Origin: UBA961 sp049317525 | Lineage (GTDB): Bacteria > Bacteroidota > Ignavibacteria > Kapaibacteriales > UBA961 | Assembly: GCA_049317525.1 (NCBI GenBank) | Contig: JBMOIC010000009.1 | Span: forward strand, 22,966 to 86,965 | Direction of reading: 5' to 3' | Length of the DNA: 64,000 nt | Shown here: piece after piece, positions 1 through 7,989 of the stretch | Layout of the letters: each line of letters starts with the position of its first letter | How positions within the stretch are numbered: position 1 is the first letter of the stretch | The notes under the pieces: generated by a model | Seen by the model: the letters and a program-made list of their open reading frames with translations, nothing else | Databases searched by the model: none | What the model was told of the DNA's origin: nothing | Made by a program: the position numbers and the translations under genes

Positions 1-1429
1 CAATGGCAACAAGGAATAATCCAAACACAGAATTAATAATAGGATTTATACCTTTATTATACATGTCAATATCATTATAAACTGTATAGACAACAAATAC
101 AAATGCAAAAAGAGTAAAAATTGCTGGGATAAATGGATAACCCCATACTTTATATGGTCTTGGAGCATCGGGCATCTTTTTTCGTAAAATAAAAATCCCA
201 AATGCACCTAGGGCATAAAAGATCCATGAAACAAATATTAACATATCAGTTAAAGTATCAAAAGTTCCACTAAAAACTAAAATGCTGCTCCAAATACCTT
301 GAATAATTAATGCATTTGCAGGCGTTTTAAATGTAGGATGAATCTTTCCTAAAGAAGGAAAAAATAGTCCTTGTTTGCTCATTGCATAATATACTCTACT
401 GCTAACCAATATTGTACCATTTGAGGTGCCAAATGTGGAAATCATAATTGCTATTGCAACAAAGCCAGTTGCTAAATATGCTAATGAAGGATTTAATGAA
501 GTAATGATCAATTTAGTAATATCAACAGCTACTAATTGAGATGAGGCCATAGATTGTACAGGCATTATATATAGATAAGCAACATTAATAAGAACATATA
601 CAGTGATGATTATCATCATGCCTATAAATAAAGCTTTTGGAATATTCTTAGAAGGATTTTTAACCTCACCCGCTATATATGTAATATTATTCCAGCCATC
701 ATAAGCCCAAAAAGCTCCTGATAATGCCATCACGATAGCACTTAATAAGTCCCATCCTTGTGGAATTGCAGAACTACCATTTGTATTAATACTGTCTATT
801 GAAAAATTAGCAAAGCTTCCATTGCCTATTGCAAAAGCACATAAGACAATAAATCCTAATGCAGCAACTTTTAATGTGGTAAATACAAGTTGAACTTTGC
901 CTCCAAGAGCTACGCCACGGTAATTGATTGCGGTTAACAATAAAATTATAATAGCTGTAAGTATTTTAACTCCAAAGTCTTGTAATGGATGAATTGCTCC
1001 AATCAAGGGTATAAATATACTAAAAGCTTCTGTTTGAGATGATAAATGGGGCAGAGGAAAAAGCGCATTAACAGAATCAGAGAAAATATAGGTTATCGAT
1101 GCTATAGAAGCAGTTTGCACAACGCTAAACATAGACCATCCATATAAATAGGCTATGAAATTTCCATACATTTTTTGAAAGAAAACATATTGTCCCCCAG
1201 TTTCTGATATCATTCCTGCAACTTCGGCATTGGTTAAAGCACCAAATAATGTTAAAACTCCAGCTAATACCCAAATTCCCAATAATAATTCTGGAGATCC
1301 TAACTGAAGTGCCATGATAGCTGGTTTTTTAAAAATACCGCTACCAATTACTCCTCCAACAACGATTGATATAGTAGTTATTAATCCTAAAGTAGGAAGA
1401 AATTCTTTTTGAGTAGATGTTGAGCTCAT
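1..1429 (-). CDS. APC-superfamily amino acid permease (3' end beyond window)
   Basis: I translated this gene from the reverse strand; 476 codons are visible and the C-terminus lies beyond base 1. The protein is almost entirely hydrophobic helices. After a short polar N-terminus it has the family glycine motif GGVIGSGIF at residues 25-33, the unwound TM1 segment that binds the substrate amine and carboxylate in APC transporters. It therefore probably imports or exchanges an amino acid across the inner membrane. The substrate cannot be read from sequence; the layout resembles LAT/YfnA-like permeases. The ATG overlaps the TGA of the upstream thioesterase gene by 4 nt (ATGA), which fixes the start and implies translational coupling. 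Family is well supported, substrate unknown. Confidence 0.88.
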   Translation of the reverse strand, partial: MSSTSTQKEFLPTLGLITTISIVVGGVIGSGIFKKPAIMALQLGSPELLLGIWVLAGVLTLFGALTNAEVAGMISETGGQYVFFQKMYGNFIAYLYGWSMFSVVQTASIASITYIFSDSVNALFPLPHLSSQTEAFSIFIPLIGAIHPLQDFGVKILTAIIILLLTAINYRGVALGGKVQLVFTTLKVAALGFIVLCAFAIGNGSFANFSIDSINTNGSSAIPQGWDLLSAIVMALSGAFWAYDGWNNITYIAGEVKNPSKNIPKALFIGMMIIITVYVLINVAYLYIMPVQSMASSQLVAVDITKLIITSLNPSLAYLATGFVAIAIMISTFGTSNGTILVSSRVYYAMSKQGLFFPSLGKIHPTFKTPANALIIQGIWSSILVFSGTFDTLTDMLIFVSWIFYALGAFGIFILRKKMPDAPRPYKVWGYPFIPAIFTLFAFVFVVYTVYNDIDMYNKGINPIINSVFGLFLVAI

Positions 1430-1869
1430 AATGTGGGTTGGATAATTGCCATAGTTGTAGTTGCATGTGCTATTAATTGTTCTATGCCATCGTGATCTGT
1501 ACAATAAACATGTGCTTCGCAGAAATGGAAAGATTTTCCAGCTTTAAGTACTTTTCCGATAGACCTTAGCTTGGTTCCAAGGCCTTTTCTTAAATAACTT
1601 ATCTTGATTTCAGCTGTTACTGTGTGTTCATTATGTGCAACAAGTGTAAAGCCAGCAAATCCAGCGGCAATATCAGCAATCGTAGCAATCACACCGCCAT
1701 GAACCAATCCAATTTGTTGCTGATGTATAATTGTTAAAGGAATTTCTGCTTCAACATATCCAGGTTCAATAACTGTTAGAGTGCATCCAATTGCTTTCAT
1801 AAATTCCTGTCTTTGCAGATGGTTTAATATTGTCTGCTTAAAATCAGGATTCTTAGGAATTAATGCCAT
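1426..1869 (-). CDS. PaaI-type hotdog-fold thioesterase
   Basis: 147 aa, a normal length for single-domain PaaI/YbgC-like acyl-CoA thioesterases. The diagnostic motif is at residues 57-67 (HGGVIATIADI): His57-Gly-Gly followed by Asp66 on the hotdog helix, as in the PaaI active site. It should hydrolyse a CoA thioester in the cytoplasm; the acyl group is not predictable. It lies 13 nt downstream of the carboxylate-amine ligase gene and overlaps the permease start by 4 nt, so the three genes probably form one transcript. No biochemical link between the three products is evident. The family call is firm and the substrate is open. Confidence 0.9.
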   Translation of the reverse strand: MALIPKNPDFKQTILNHLQRQEFMKAIGCTLTVIEPGYVEAEIPLTIIHQQQIGLVHGGVIATIADIAAGFAGFTLVAHNEHTVTAEIKISYLRKGLGTKLRSIGKVLKAGKSFHFCEAHVYCTDHDGIEQLIAHATTTMAIIQPTL

Positions 1870-1882
1870 AAAGTATATAATA

Positions 1883-3076
1883 TTATTGGAAGTCTTTTAA
1901 ATATGAACCTACATCTTCATGTAAACCATGTGTACTTTCTTTGTGAATATATGCTACAACTTCTTCAAATTTACCAGATTCATTATATATTCTTAATTGT
2001 CTATCTGCTCCAGAACCATTTTCTAAAATCTGATGTATATAGTTCAACTCTTCTCTCGATCCTAGATCATCAACTACATCATCAACAAATTCTAATAATT
2101 CTCGTATTAAATCTTTAGTTGGGATTTCTTTTTCTTTCCCAAAATCAATCATTTTACCTTCTAAACCATATCGCACTGCTCGCCATTTATTTTCCATTAT
2201 TAATGCTCTAGAATAATTTCTAAAGCTTAAATTTTTGGTATATAATGTATAAAGTTTTTTTGCTAATGCTTGGCATAAAGCCGCAATTGCAATGGTTTCT
2301 TCAATACGCATGGGAATATCACAAATCCTAATTTCTAAAGTTGGAAAATTAGGATGTGGCCTTATATCCCACCAAATTTTCTTTGCATTATCTATACAAC
2401 CTGTTCTGATTAATAAATCAACATATGCTTGATATTCAGCATAGCTGGTAAATTCATCTGGTAAATTGGTTCTAGGAAAATTCTCGAATACTTTAGATCT
2501 ATATGATTTTAAACCTGTATTGTGTCCCATCCAAAAAGGAGAATTAGCAGATATAGCTAAAATATGAGGTAAAAAATATCTCATTTCATTCATAATCTGA
2601 ATCTGTAATTCTCTGTCTTCTATACCTATATGTATATGCATGCCAAAAATAAGTAATGACCTGGCCAACATTTGCATATCCTGAACAAGTACTTTATAGC
2701 GCTCATCTGGATAGATTTCTTGTTCTTCCCATAATGCAAATGGATGTGTGCTTGCTGCTCCTAGTATAAGGCCATTCTGACGGCATAAACCCCAAATCAC
2801 AGAGCGCATTTTGGTTAATTCTACCTTTGCTTGTTTGATATTTGTACATACTTTTGTACCGATCTCAAGCATAGATCCATGCATTTCAGGTTTTACATGC
2901 TCATGCAATAACAATTGACTTTTCTGAAGTAAACCAACATCTATATGAGATTTTAAGTCAAATGTTAGCGGATCTATCACCATATATTCTTCTTCAATTC
3001 CTACAGTAAAAGAAGGAGGAATTCTAGCTTCAATTCCTGGAATTATTATTCCTTTTGCATTCGATTCTATACTCAT
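1883..3076 (-). CDS. YbdK-type carboxylate-amine ligase (GCS2 family)
   Basis: 397 aa, matching the glutamate-cysteine ligase type 2 / YbdK family in length. Near the N-terminus it has FTVGIEEEYMVID, the glutamate-rich ATP/metal-binding strand of the glutamine-synthetase-like fold. In the middle it has HIHIG, a metal-ligand strand. Family members join an amino acid carboxylate to an amine using ATP; E. coli YbdK has weak gamma-glutamylcysteine synthetase activity. No glutathione synthetase gene is nearby, so glutathione synthesis is only a possibility. It is the first gene of a probable operon with the thioesterase (13 nt gap) and permease. The start follows a weak purine-rich stretch. Confidence 0.88.
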   Translation of the reverse strand: MSIESNAKGIIIPGIEARIPPSFTVGIEEEYMVIDPLTFDLKSHIDVGLLQKSQLLLHEHVKPEMHGSMLEIGTKVCTNIKQAKVELTKMRSVIWGLCRQNGLILGAASTHPFALWEEQEIYPDERYKVLVQDMQMLARSLLIFGMHIHIGIEDRELQIQIMNEMRYFLPHILAISANSPFWMGHNTGLKSYRSKVFENFPRTNLPDEFTSYAEYQAYVDLLIRTGCIDNAKKIWWDIRPHPNFPTLEIRICDIPMRIEETIAIAALCQALAKKLYTLYTKNLSFRNYSRALIMENKWRAVRYGLEGKMIDFGKEKEIPTKDLIRELLEFVDDVVDDLGSREELNYIHQILENGSGADRQLRIYNESGKFEEVVAYIHKESTHGLHEDVGSYLKDFQ

Positions 3077-3143
3077 TGTATCTTTTATGATATATGTAGA
3101 AGTGTAATTGCCACTGTGTAAAATACGAAGATTACTTAATTAT

Positions 3144-4409
3144 TTATGTTTGATTATTATGCATCGATGTTCTAATTGAAAATGTAGCTAATGCAGGTAT
3201 GAATATTGCAGTACACAATACGATGATAATTGTAATACTTCCTCCAAAAATAACCGAAGGAATTAATCCCATTAAAGAGGCAGCTAATCCACTTTCGAAG
3301 GCTCCAATTTCATTTGATGATCCTATAAATACTCCATTCACAGCCGAAACTCTACCCCGCATTTCATCTGGTGTGAATAGTTGTGCGATACTTCCTCTGA
3401 TTACCATACTTACATTATCAAATGAACCACTGGCTGCTAATAATAATAATGATAAAAGATAATGTGTAGACATAGCAAAGCCTATAATACATACTCCAAA
3501 TCCTGCTATGCTTATTAATAATATTTTACCGGTATTTCTTAAGGGTGGATGATGAGCCAAATATATACCCATAAGTAAAGAGCCAATAAAAGGAGCTGCT
3601 CTTAATATTCCTAATGCTTCTGGGCCCATTAATAATACATCTTTAACGAATGCAGGTAATAATGCTATTGCACCTCCAAACATCACTGCAAACATATCTA
3701 AAGCCATTGCCCCTACAAGTATTTGATGTGAAAATACGAAGCGCAAACCTGCTAGTAATTTATCTTTTAAGGGTTCTTTCTTGATATCCCTTATTACTTT
3801 TTTATATTTTAATCGTAAGAAAGCAATAATACTGCTTATTAATAATAAACATGTCAATATAGCAGCGGCATTAGCACCATAAAAGCCCAATACTACGCCT
3901 CCTAAAGCGGGGCCTGCTACTGCACCAAAATTAAATGTATTAGCAGACCAAGTAGCCCCATTAGGAAATAATTCTTTGGGAATAAAATCTGCCCATAATG
4001 CCTGTAAGGATGGCCCCATAAAACCTCGGGCTAATCCAACAAAAAATAATACGATATAATAGGGTAAAATATCGATAGTATTTGTATGTGTACTAGAGTC
4101 AATGTAAAGCTTAAACAATAAAGCAATTGATGAAAATAACATCAATAAAACTGCATAAATCACTACATATTTTCTGTTCTTTGTATCTGCTATCAAACCA
4201 GAAAACATCGATGTTATAATATATGGTATAGCAACCGCAAGTCCAGTAAAACCAAGTACTAATGGATTTCCAGTCTTTGCATATAATATCCAACCTATCG
4301 CAATTTCTTGAATCTGAAAGCCTAATGTTAAAAATAGTCTGCCAAGCAAATACAGACGGAATGATTGTATTCTAAGAACAGCATATGGATCATGTATGGA
4401 AGATTTCAT
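3144..4409 (-). CDS. MFS transporter, EntS/MFS_3-like exporter
   Basis: The reading frame is open to 4508, but I place the start at the ATG at 4409 (internal Met34). The first 33 codons are not family-like, whereas MKSSIHDPYAVL leads directly into the usual short arm before TM1. From this start the protein is 421 aa with about 12 hydrophobic segments. The motif-A region after TM2 (GLIADTKNRKYVV) is typical of the major facilitator superfamily. The overall pattern fits the MFS_3 group that includes the enterobactin exporter EntS, so proton-driven export of a small molecule is likely. It is separated from ybdK by 67 nt and faces away from the DUF3050 gene. The substrate is unknown. Confidence 0.82.
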   Translation of the reverse strand: MKSSIHDPYAVLRIQSFRLYLLGRLFLTLGFQIQEIAIGWILYAKTGNPLVLGFTGLAVAIPYIITSMFSGLIADTKNRKYVVIYAVLLMLFSSIALLFKLYIDSSTHTNTIDILPYYIVLFFVGLARGFMGPSLQALWADFIPKELFPNGATWSANTFNFGAVAGPALGGVVLGFYGANAAAILTCLLLISSIIAFLRLKYKKVIRDIKKEPLKDKLLAGLRFVFSHQILVGAMALDMFAVMFGGAIALLPAFVKDVLLMGPEALGILRAAPFIGSLLMGIYLAHHPPLRNTGKILLISIAGFGVCIIGFAMSTHYLLSLLLLAASGSFDNVSMVIRGSIAQLFTPDEMRGRVSAVNGVFIGSSNEIGAFESGLAASLMGLIPSVIFGGSITIIIVLCTAIFIPALATFSIRTSMHNNQT

Positions 4410-4582
4410 TGTTAAAATTAACCATTTTGAATGATGTGAAATATTATGAATAGCAATACTATATATTCTATGTGAAAATTTGTTAATAAGTAGGACAATA
4501 TCGTACACAAAGTAGGTTATGAGTAGATTTTGTGTAATACATCTTTTGTGTATAGGTGGTAATTTGCAGTGTTCCTTATAAA

Positions 4583-4666
4583 GGGGGGCACAGGGTCGGT
4601 GATTTGTCGCATACTGGGGTCTGGTGAAGTTCCAACATCAGAGCGGCATTTCGCTGGCTTTTTTTT
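4583..4666 (+). ncRNA. Candidate structured small RNA or leader, family not recognised
   Basis: A 76-nt block (4583-4658) with 45 G or C (59%) stands out sharply from its AT-rich surroundings and ends in eight T. On the plus strand two hairpins can be drawn: TCTGGTG pairs with CATCAGA around a 9-nt loop (4620-4642), and AGCGG pairs with TCGCT around CATT (4642-4655). The second stem ends three bases before the T-run, so it could act as an intrinsic terminator. The block lies between the divergent MFS gene and the plus-strand DUF3050 gene, 64 nt before the latter. It holds GGTGAAGTTCC, reminiscent of a box seen in cobalamin and FMN riboswitches, but the rest of those consensus elements is absent. 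A 61-codon reading frame across it has no protein-like features. Confidence 0.4.
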
Positions 4667-4729
4667 GTTAAGAAATGAAACTATCAAGATATTTCATATG
4701 TTAATATTTTTTTTTATTAGCGAAATATT

Positions 4730-5488
4730 ATGTCTCCAGAATGCATGCAATTAGTTAATTCAACCAAAGAATTAGTACAACAATTAATCAATCATCCGCT
4801 CTATTCTTCTTTAAAATCTAAGCAATCACTTCAGAAGTTTATGGAGCATCATGTATATGCTGTATGGGATTTCATGTCTTTAGTAAAAAGCCTTCAAGCA
4901 GAATTAACATGTATACAAATACCATGGCTTCCAAAGGGTAATCCGGCAATTAGGGCATTGATTAATGAGATAATATTGGGAGAGGAGAGCGATATAGATC
5001 AAAATGGCAAGGCTTGTAGTCATTTTGAATTATATCTAGATGCTATGCGAGAAGCAGATTGCAATGTTGAAAACATCAATTCATTTATTCAAGATATTCA
5101 ATCTGGATTAAGCGTAGAGAAAGCATTACAATCTGGAAGAATACCTAAAGCAGCATCAGATTTTGTTCATCATACATTTTCTGTTATTGAAACAGGTAAG
5201 CCACATATCATTGCTGCAGTATTTACTTTTGGCCGTGAAGATCTGATACCAGATATGTTCTTGCCATTAATTGAAGAATTGAAAAAAGAATATCCTTCTC
5301 AATTTGATACATTGCAATATTATGTACAAAGGCATATTGATGTTGATGGTGGACATCATTCACATTTAGCACTACAAATGGTTCAGGAATTATGTGGTAA
5401 TGATATTGAAAAGTGGAATGAAGCTGAATATGCAGTAAAAGCTGCATTGCAATCTAGAATTGCTTTATGGGATGCGATTGCACATTAA
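4730..5488 (+). CDS. DUF3050 family protein (heme-oxygenase-like fold suspected)
   Basis: 252 aa, soluble and largely helical, a usual length for DUF3050. Recognisable blocks are EHHVYAVWDFM at residues 39-49, a glutamate-rich helix around residues 80-86, a His/Glu pair near residues 98-100, and HIDVDGGHHSH in the last fifth. This spread of conserved His and Glu on helices is what one expects from a heme-oxygenase-like (TenA/HDO) all-helical bundle, which often binds two irons. That structural assignment is an inference from family knowledge. No substrate or pathway is known to me. The gene has no clear Shine-Dalgarno sequence and sits 64 nt after the GC-rich candidate RNA, so it may be controlled by it. 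Confidence 0.75.
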   Translation: MSPECMQLVNSTKELVQQLINHPLYSSLKSKQSLQKFMEHHVYAVWDFMSLVKSLQAELTCIQIPWLPKGNPAIRALINEIILGEESDIDQNGKACSHFELYLDAMREADCNVENINSFIQDIQSGLSVEKALQSGRIPKAASDFVHHTFSVIETGKPHIIAAVFTFGREDLIPDMFLPLIEELKKEYPSQFDTLQYYVQRHIDVDGGHHSHLALQMVQELCGNDIEKWNEAEYAVKAALQSRIALWDAIAH

Positions 5489-5554
5489 TGCTATCAAACT
5501 ATACTTCTTTAAAGAATTGGCATGAAAACGGATAATTATATATAGTTATTCGTT

Positions 5555-7891
5555 TTGGAAAATACCTTGAAGAATTTGGTTCATATTGTTAAGCAAATAG
5601 CATCTTTATCTCCAACAGATACTATTCAGCGTGTACTAGCATTAATTATTAAAAAGCATAAGTATGCACGTTTAGTATCTCATCATGCAAAAACAACAAC
5701 ATATCTTACCTCTGTAGCATTTAAACAATCGAATTTAAGTAAAGAGCCAATTGTTAAAATGCCATTATTGGACTATATTTTACCACATAGTCTAACCATT
5801 CAAACTTTAGCAGACAATTATTCCCAATCTCTGTTTACAATCTTAGGAAGTGGCTGGGTAGATTATTCAGTACAAGAAACAAATCATTCAGCTAGAATAA
5901 GAACAGAAATTAATGAAAAGAATAGAGAAGAAAGTGAAAGGATTATCTCTGTATTATTGAAATCTCCATTTTATCCAGACCAACATGCCCAATGTATTCA
6001 CTATTATCCAATAGATTGGCAATATGATTGCAAATCAGGGTATAAGTGGAATGCACATACACATTATACTCATATTAAGTATGGTAATATTGCAGGACAA
6101 GATATAAAAGTTCCTTGGGAATTAGGAAGGTTTCAACATGCATCAACATTAGCATTTGCTGCTTTTTTGGCTTATTCAGGTATAGAATCTGCGCATCCAA
6201 AGGAATATTATGCTCATATATTTAGGACACAATGTCTTGATTTTATAGCATTTAATCCGCCACATTATGGGGTACAGTGGAAAACATCAATGGACATTGC
6301 AATTAGGGCTGCCAATCTATTAGTTGCATTTGATTTATTTACATATTGCGGAATAAAATGGGATGAAGAATTTTCATATATTCTGAAGCGATCATTACAA
6401 GAACATGCGCATCATATTTTAGAGAATTTAGAATGGTCTAAGGTATCAAGAGGTAATCATTATCTAGCAGATTTATGTGGTCTTTTAGTAATACTTAGGG
6501 GATTACCAGACACTAAACATAATATTTCTGCTATTAAATTTGCATTAAGTGAATGTGCCGCAGAGATACATCATCAATTTTTAATAGATGGGGGGAATTT
6601 TGAAGCATCTATTCCATATCATGGATTATCAACTCAATTAATTGCTATTTCTTTAGCTGCATTAAAAGGATATTCTGAGTATGAAATTCAAAAAATATGC
6701 TCAGAAGAAGTATTATTCCCTAGTAAAAGTGCACATACACAACCTAAAAATGCTCATGAATTTCAATCATTAATTGATACTATCTATCATGGAGTGGATA
6801 AAGCTCATACTTTTTTAAGGGCAATGAGTGTTGATAATATGCATCTGCTAAATATTGGTGATAATGATAGTGGCATGATGTTTAAGTTTACACCGCAAGG
6901 TCATTGGGCTTCATTACAAGAAGCAATCAATACCTATCATAATATTAATCCTTCATTTAGATTATCAGACGGAATCTCTTTGTTTCCTGAACATAAAGCA
7001 AATGAGCCATTTGAATGGATTGAAAATACTTTATCCATGCAAAGTAGTATTGCAATAGCAGAAGCGGTATTAAAAAAACAATGCTCGTGGAATTCATTAT
7101 ATCATGGAGCAATTGAATACTGGATTATTGATTCACTAAGTAAACAAAATCAAAGTTATAGATTACAGGATGTAGAAATACCTTTTGAGGAAGAATATCC
7201 CAAATCCTATAGCTTCCCTGATTTTGGTATATGGTTAATTGAACATAAAACATATAAAATATCTGCCAGAGCAGGGTCTATTGGACAAAAAGGCAAAGGA
7301 GGTCATGCTCACAATGATCAATTATCTATATGCTTAGCTGTGGATGGACAAGAAATCTTTGGAGACCCTGGAACATTTGTATATACACCTTCTGCACATA
7401 CAAGAAATATGGGACGATCAGTTGCAAATCATTCTGTATTATCAATAAAAGGAATGGAGCAAAATTCATGGGTTGATGGATCGGGAGATGTACTGTTTTG
7501 GATGAAAGGAGATATCACTAAAGCAAAAGCCTCATTAGACAAATCAATATGGATTGGAAGTCATAAAGCATATGAACAAGAACATATCAGAAAAATAATA
7601 TCAGAGCCTTCAACCATATATGGCATAGATGATTGTAGAGTAAACAAAGAACAAGTGTTAGTATTTCATTGCGTTCCTGGAATTATTCCACAGATAGTAA
7701 ATCATAATACAGCAATGATTAAAACCCAAAAAGGAACCGATATAACCATAGAATGCCTGGAAGGTTCAGAGTGGAGTTTAATACCGGCATTATATTCAAA
7801 AGCTTATGGAAGATTCGAATCATCAGTACTTTTGTTAAAGAATGTACGATCTACAAAGAATCAATGCGAATGGAAAATCAAGATTGGTTAA
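5555..7891 (+). CDS. Heparinase II/III family protein
   Basis: 778 aa. The N-terminal two thirds is helical and fits the alpha/alpha toroid of heparinase II/III-like lyases, followed by a beta-rich C-terminal domain. The C-terminal domain holds the family signature GKGGHAHNDQLS at residues 580-591, with candidate catalytic His584/His586, then GDPGTFVYT. Such enzymes cleave uronic-acid polysaccharides by beta-elimination. No signal peptide or lipobox is visible, so the protein looks cytoplasmic; family members like this often sit in exopolysaccharide loci, where their role is unclear. The start is unusual: a stop codon at 5543-5545 leaves no upstream ATG, so I take TTG at 5555. The first in-frame ATG is about 70 codons in. 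Confidence 0.85.
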   Translation: MENTLKNLVHIVKQIASLSPTDTIQRVLALIIKKHKYARLVSHHAKTTTYLTSVAFKQSNLSKEPIVKMPLLDYILPHSLTIQTLADNYSQSLFTILGSGWVDYSVQETNHSARIRTEINEKNREESERIISVLLKSPFYPDQHAQCIHYYPIDWQYDCKSGYKWNAHTHYTHIKYGNIAGQDIKVPWELGRFQHASTLAFAAFLAYSGIESAHPKEYYAHIFRTQCLDFIAFNPPHYGVQWKTSMDIAIRAANLLVAFDLFTYCGIKWDEEFSYILKRSLQEHAHHILENLEWSKVSRGNHYLADLCGLLVILRGLPDTKHNISAIKFALSECAAEIHHQFLIDGGNFEASIPYHGLSTQLIAISLAALKGYSEYEIQKICSEEVLFPSKSAHTQPKNAHEFQSLIDTIYHGVDKAHTFLRAMSVDNMHLLNIGDNDSGMMFKFTPQGHWASLQEAINTYHNINPSFRLSDGISLFPEHKANEPFEWIENTLSMQSSIAIAEAVLKKQCSWNSLYHGAIEYWIIDSLSKQNQSYRLQDVEIPFEEEYPKSYSFPDFGIWLIEHKTYKISARAGSIGQKGKGGHAHNDQLSICLAVDGQEIFGDPGTFVYTPSAHTRNMGRSVANHSVLSIKGMEQNSWVDGSGDVLFWMKGDITKAKASLDKSIWIGSHKAYEQEHIRKIISEPSTIYGIDDCRVNKEQVLVFHCVPGIIPQIVNHNTAMIKTQKGTDITIECLEGSEWSLIPALYSKAYGRFESSVLLLKNVRSTKNQCEWKIKIG

Positions 7892-7989
7892 TTCAGAATT
7901 GCCAATAAATAACTCTTAACAAGATAGATTCGGAATTTTGAATAAATTTGCAGTAATATTTACCATAAAAAGTTAAACATATCATTATT

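Noticed and set aside
4583..4666. SRP (4.5S) RNA
   Set aside because: It starts with a G-run and has a similar size, but the conserved GGAAGGAAGCAGCC-type apical loop is missing and the 5' and 3' ends do not pair.
4583..4666. Cobalamin or FMN riboswitch
   Set aside because: Only a GGTGAAGTTCC-like box fits. The cobalamin CCGCAACTGT segment and the FMN GCCGACAGT segment are absent, and the downstream gene has no known tie to either cofactor.
4569..4754. Small protein gene of 61 codons across the GC-rich element
   Set aside because: The frame overlaps the DUF3050 start and the RNA-like block, has no ribosome binding site and shows no protein-like composition.
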